Shown here: piece after piece, positions 59,563 to 64,000 of the stretch | How the letters are laid out: each line of letters opens with the position of its first letter | Position numbering within the stretch: the first letter of the stretch is position 1 | Source of the DNA: Solea solea | Lineage: Eukaryota; Chordata; Actinopteri; Pleuronectiformes; Soleidae | Direction of reading: 5' to 3' | Assembly: GCF_958295425.1 (NCBI RefSeq) | Contig: NC_081138.1 | Location: 2,371,001-2,435,000 of the forward strand | DNA length: 64,000 bases | Notes under the pieces: model-generated | Seen by the model: only the letters and a program-made list of their open reading frames with translations | What the model was told of the DNA's origin: nothing | The model's database searches: none | Program-made: the position numbers and the translations under genes

Positions 59563-61073
59563 TAAAGGTCCAGTATGTAAGAATCTTAAGGCCCTGGTAT
59601 ACGTCCCCAGCACAACGCGCATGACGCAATGTGTGTCATCAACCTGCGACGCAGCCCAGATTTTGGATCTGCACGTGGACAGCACATGTGCGAACAGAAT
59701 TCCTGCCCCGCCAGTAGGTGGAGTATTGAGCCACGCACTCACCAAGCAGAAAAAACGTTTCGACAACAGAAGAAGTCGTCGCCAAGGATAGTCACCTGAG
59801 CCTCGACCTGGCGGCCCTCAAACTGGCTGACACCCCCGACTCCCCTGCCCGAGGGACCTTCAGCCACTCGAACCAGATGTGTCTGAGGGAGCTGTAGCAT
59901 CGATCGCTCTCTTCTTCTTTGGTAGGACTGCGTTCTATCTCCTGCGTCCAGACTTGGTGAAGTCAGATACTACAGGACCCTGACGCGTGAGTACACCAGG
60001 GTCCGCAATATGCAATGCACACTTCAGTGTACGTGGGCCTTAATGGGGCCTTAATGGTGAGACTGCAGACTGTCACCAACAGTGGACTCCTGCCCTCTCA
60101 CATCTCTTTATCCACACAGCATCAGGGATCTATGTTGGCCTTTACATTTTTAACATTTTTATTCAGCTGCTGATATCATGGTCCAAAGACACATGGAAGA
60201 AGTGGAGAAGAGGTGTTTCAAACTAGAGGCACTGCTATTACTAAGCACCAAAAACCTGGGAGCTGCTAAAATGACTTTTGTTGGTACTACATTTCTGTGC
60301 CAGAAGCAACCCTGCCTTCATCAAACGATTCATTCATTTCACAGTAAACAAAGACCAGGTTAATCCGTCTTTGGTCCAGACATCAAAAGACGTGTTGGGA
60401 GCTCTCACTGCATTCCAAAAAACGCTGAGACATTTTTAAGATGCGAACACTTTGCTCTTGTCTGTGAGCGCTCCTGGCGCACGCGTGACACTGCAGCTGG
60501 CAATCATTGGGCAACTGAGGTACTGAGGTGATACCGGGGCAAAGTGTGTGTGGAGAGGGGATGATGGCTGAAGGTCTATGGTGTTCTCATCCACCTCTTC
60601 CCTGCGATACATCCTTTCAACGTCATTCAGCTTTTTTCAAACACTCTTATATTCAATTTCTGCCAATAAACCCCAAGGGTTTCTGCATCCGCATGTCCAC
60701 AGAGGTTTGCGATGATCCTAGCAATGTACGTTACACCATTCGTTCATTTCTGTGGTGATTCGCATAGACCCTACAGGCGCGACCACGACTGCACACGCTC
60801 CCTGTAGTGCAACACCTCCCAGTCCAGATGGTGGCATGCTCTTGTTTCGGTCAAACGAGACAACGGCGATGACGGTAACCATGGAAACTTGCTCGGGATT
60901 ATGCGGGGGAGTCTACTGGTACCTACTCCCGCACCACTCGGCCCACAAATACAAGGAAATGAACTCTGGAGACACGTCTACACAGATGCAGACCATTGTT
61001 TTAGTATGAAAGGAACGGTGGCCATGTTGGCACAGAACACAGTATGACCAGGCCATCACATACTGGACCTTTA
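59563..61073. mobile_element. Composite DNA transposon with TAAAGGTCCAGTATGT ends
   Basis: The terminal 16 bases are exact inverse copies at 59563-59578 and 61058-61073. The 1.5-kb body contains a second insertion at its left (59586-60043). No transposase frame is seen in the rest, so it is non-autonomous or decayed. Confidence 0.65.
59586..60043. mobile_element. Possible TTAA-flanked insertion
   Basis: TTAAGGCCC at the left and GGGCCTTAA at the right form a 9-bp inverted pair bounded by TTAA, as piggyBac-type elements leave. The inverted similarity beyond these 9 bases is weak, so a PIF/Harbinger-type element with a TAA duplication is equally possible. Confidence 0.4.
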
Positions 61074-61699
61074 ATCTGGTATAGGGTCTACAGGAAAAAC
61101 TCTTTTGCCACTTTCATTATCATGTATTTGTGTGTCTTCATCTCCTCTCACGCATGTCCACACTCAGTTTTTGCCATTGTTTCCCAGGCCTGAGCGTTCA
61201 GCGACAGAGACACAGAATCATCTGCCGTCAATTTAAATATGATGTTTTTCTTCCTGCTTTGATCACACCACAAGTCATCATCCACCAACACCAACAGCAC
61301 ACTTGGGGGGGGGGGGGGGGTTATGATATATTCATTCACTTTTCTCTCCTGAAATGATGTCATTATCTGTATAAGTCAATGTTGATTTAATTAAATAACA
61401 CAAACAAATATGCGCATACGCTTTAACGAGAGCACCGGAGCGGGTTTCCATGTGGAAACCACTTGTTTCCAAGGGCAACAGACAAAGATGCACAGCCTCG
61501 TATAGAGAGAGGCGCAAAGGCCAATATCATGCAACAGATTCCTCCCTCTGATTACACACACACACACACACACACACGTGTTTTCATCATCTAAATAACC
61601 AAATTGTGTCTTTCATTCAGAACGTCATTTTCCAGCTGTTTAAGTTGTAATGGTTAAAGGTGCTTCCACACATTGACCGCTGCATTAGGTGCATCACTG
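61074..61699. other. Intergenic DNA with microsatellites
   Basis: It contains a G-run (61304-61320) and (CA)12 (61554-61577). No gene recognised. Confidence 0.5.
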
Positions 61700-61993
61700 T
61701 AACATCCAATCAGCCAATCATACGGCAGCAGCTCAACGCATTTCGGCACACGGTTCCGGAATCTGTGCCAAGATGGCATTTTTGCCAAGTTTTTATGCAC
61801 ATTAAACCCCTCAAAAATTACCAGAAAGCCACATATGTTGCAGTAATAATAATCTGAAGGATAACAGTAGGTTCCTCGCAACGACAGTATGCAGAAGCCC
61901 ACCTATGAACGCTCAGACGCTCACACCAGATGCCACTCAGGCGTCACAACATAAGGAGTTCTGTGTACCTAATAAAGTGGCCTGTGAGTGTGT
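61700..61993 (+). repeat. Dispersed repeat ending GTGTACCTAATAAAGTGGC (copy 3)
   Basis: The fullest of three copies, with CATCCAATCAGCCAATCATA, CGGCAGCAGCTCAACGCATT and the terminal TGTACCTAATAAAGTGGCCT. Other copies are at 5095 and 33196. Confidence 0.7.
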
Positions 61994-62341
61994 TTGAAGT
62001 GAGTTTTTCTGATCATGTCGTATTAATAAATCATTTTTCAGTTTCCTTCTGCAGCTCGTCTATTTTAGGCCTTGGATTTTTATGCTTTTTTTAAAAAAAA
62101 TGTGTGCATAGAATATAGATTAGCTTTAGATACAAGGACACGCTGCCTTTACTCAAAGTGCATTTAAAATGCATTAAAAAAAACACACCACGGCTCATTA
62201 TACAGCTGATATATTATTTATCATTTATAGCCATAACTGTCACAGAAGCTAAATCACCGCCACCATAAAGTGTAAAGAACAATTAGTCCTTTTAGACAAT
62301 GATGATGCAGCCTTGGTTCAAACAGGGGCGAATACCTCCAT

Positions 62342-62343
<2 letters not shown>

Positions 62344-62377
<34 letters not shown>
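62344..62377. repeat. (CA)n microsatellite
   Basis: About 17 CA units. The remaining sequence, 61994-64000, has short TG and GGGGGG tracts but no gene or repeat family I can name. Confidence 0.95.
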
Positions 62378-62378
<1 letters not shown>

Positions 62379-64000
62379 CACACCCTGCCGACAGAGAGAG
62401 AGAACAGAGCGAGGCAGAGATGTTAAATAAACGTGTCGTCATGTCAGATGCTGTACACTGTGTGAGATCTGTGTCTATCTTTAGACGAGGATTCTGTGCA
62501 TGTGACTCACTGTTCCCGAGACATTTAAAACCGTCTCTCTTTCTTTTTCCCGTTTCATCTTTTAACTCTGAAATGAGTTTCTCCCTCGTCAGCATCTCCA
62601 GACAAATGCAGATAAAATAAAGCCTTTTGTCCCTTTGATGATTTGATTGATGAGGGAAATGAATGTACTTTAATTCTACTTAAGAAGAGGTGAATACATG
62701 CAGTCCTAACTCAGCACCTTTTCGAGGAGCCAGCAGCTGATGTCTCTCTCCCTGTGTGTGTGTGTGTGTGCATCACGTGGCCTCTTCTGACACATGCTCC
62801 TTTCGCTCCTGTCGCCATGGCAACAGGGGAGGAGGGGGGGGGGATTAATTACCATTTAAAAGCTCGCCTGGTCGGCGGTTTAACAATAACGTGTGTGCTT
62901 GAAGAGGAGAAACAAAAGCACTCGTGTCAATAGAGCGACACCTCGCCGGTTGCCATAGCTGTTATTAATTGGCGGATGGCGGCGTCTGATATGTGCTTAA
63001 CCATCACCGGCTGTCATTGGCTGTGTTTGTTCTTGGCCTCCGCCAACAGAGGGACTCATTCATGGGTGTCAGAGCGGTGTGGAGGCGGCTCGTGGACACG
63101 CGGTGGTGCTGTCGAGCCTCTGTATTTCTCTGCTCCTGTGCAGTAACCCCTCAGGAGATCAAACCATGCATTTGTTTGCACAGTGCATGCACAAATGTGT
63201 GCGTTTCACATGACACAGCTGTGATTGACAGCATTGAGAGACTGTGTTTTCACATTTTTGTCTGTTTTTTTGTTTTCATACAGTGAGAAGCGCTTTAAAT
63301 TTTCATGTGGGAAAAACCACCAAGCTGCCGGGAAGGGACATGAAAGTGAGACAAGACTGTGACAGAGCACAAAGAATCCTGTGTGTGTTAGGTCACCTTT
63401 ATACTTGAAGTACTGAGATGCCGTCCTCCCTACGAGAGGAAGGCAATCTCTCATCCCCTCGATGAATCATCCCGTGACAACGCGAGCAAATACATATCGA
63501 CGCCAAAGTTTTGCAGCCGCTGCTCAGCATCCGTTCTGAAGTATTCGTTTTCGACAAACGAAATCCTAATCCTCTGATCTGTTAATCCCAATATGGTTTA
63601 ATCCACATTTAACGTGAGTCGAGGTGCGTCGTGAGATAATATTTAATATGTGCATAATCTCATTATGCATAGAGACAACGTGTCTAATTTCATTACTATT
63701 CACCAGTATTAATATGAAATTAAATAGCAACACCTTTTACCTGAAAGTAATTCAGACTAATTCTAAAAACATGCACAGGAAATTTGGACAAAAAATGTCA
63801 CATGTTTACTTCAGAAACTCTGAAATAAACAAATCAAACATGTTTCTTTCTCCTTCGGTAATTGTGAAATGATCGCCATCTTGAGTGAGTATATTCTATA
63901 AGTTTGACATTTAGTTTCCTCCGCCTGATGTTGGGCTGTGCTCGTCCTCACAGTCTTTTTGTACAGTAATGGATGGATGTTAATGACACACATGTACGTG

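Noticed and set aside
59207..59629. 140-codon minus-strand frame
   Set aside because: Runs through a tRNA-derived SINE and the edge of a MITE; not a gene.

Overview
This is nuclear DNA of a vertebrate, almost certainly a teleost fish. The evidence is two split vertebrate genes with GT-AG introns, fish-type tRNA-derived SINEs, several families of short inverted-repeat (hAT-like) transposons with 8-bp target duplications, and abundant CA/TA microsatellites. No prokaryotic gene, operon or CRISPR array is present. Species cannot be named from the window.

Layout. Positions 1-28,193 are intergenic DNA upstream of ric3: microsatellites, an inverted-repeat/minisatellite complex (1,221-4,460), a stack of nested transposons (9,726-10,585), other transposon remnants, and long single-copy stretches that may hold conserved noncoding elements. 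Positions 28,194-32,917 (+ strand) carry a complete six-exon ric3 gene of 468 codons. Positions 34,877-53,211 (- strand) carry a complete 12-exon tub (tubby) gene of 496 codons. The two genes converge with about 1.96 kb between their stop codons, and candidate poly(A) signals for the two strands lie about 60 bp apart. From memory, TUB and RIC3 are also tail-to-tail neighbours in human, with LMO1 beyond RIC3, so this is conserved synteny. Positions 53,212-64,000 are the region upstream of tub and hold SINE and transposon copies but no exon I can defend.

Function. RIC3 is an endoplasmic-reticulum chaperone for nicotinic acetylcholine and 5-HT3 receptors. TUB is a PI(4,5)P2-binding protein linked to ciliary GPCR trafficking and G-protein signalling. 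They are linked by position, not by a shared pathway.

Most unusual features: (1) tub intron 6 holds two mirror-image remnants of an integrase-type DNA transposon, each with a roughly 21-bp minisatellite on its 5' side whose unit also occurs once, inverted, beyond the other end; (2) tub exon 2 has two identical 5' splice sites 27 nt apart, both in frame; (3) a ~310-bp inverted repeat pair at 1.5 and 4.4 kb, with one arm lying between two identical 41-bp SINE tails; (4) transposons nested inside one another at 9.7-10.6 kb; (5) a very acidic RIC3 tail with a possible PP1-docking motif.
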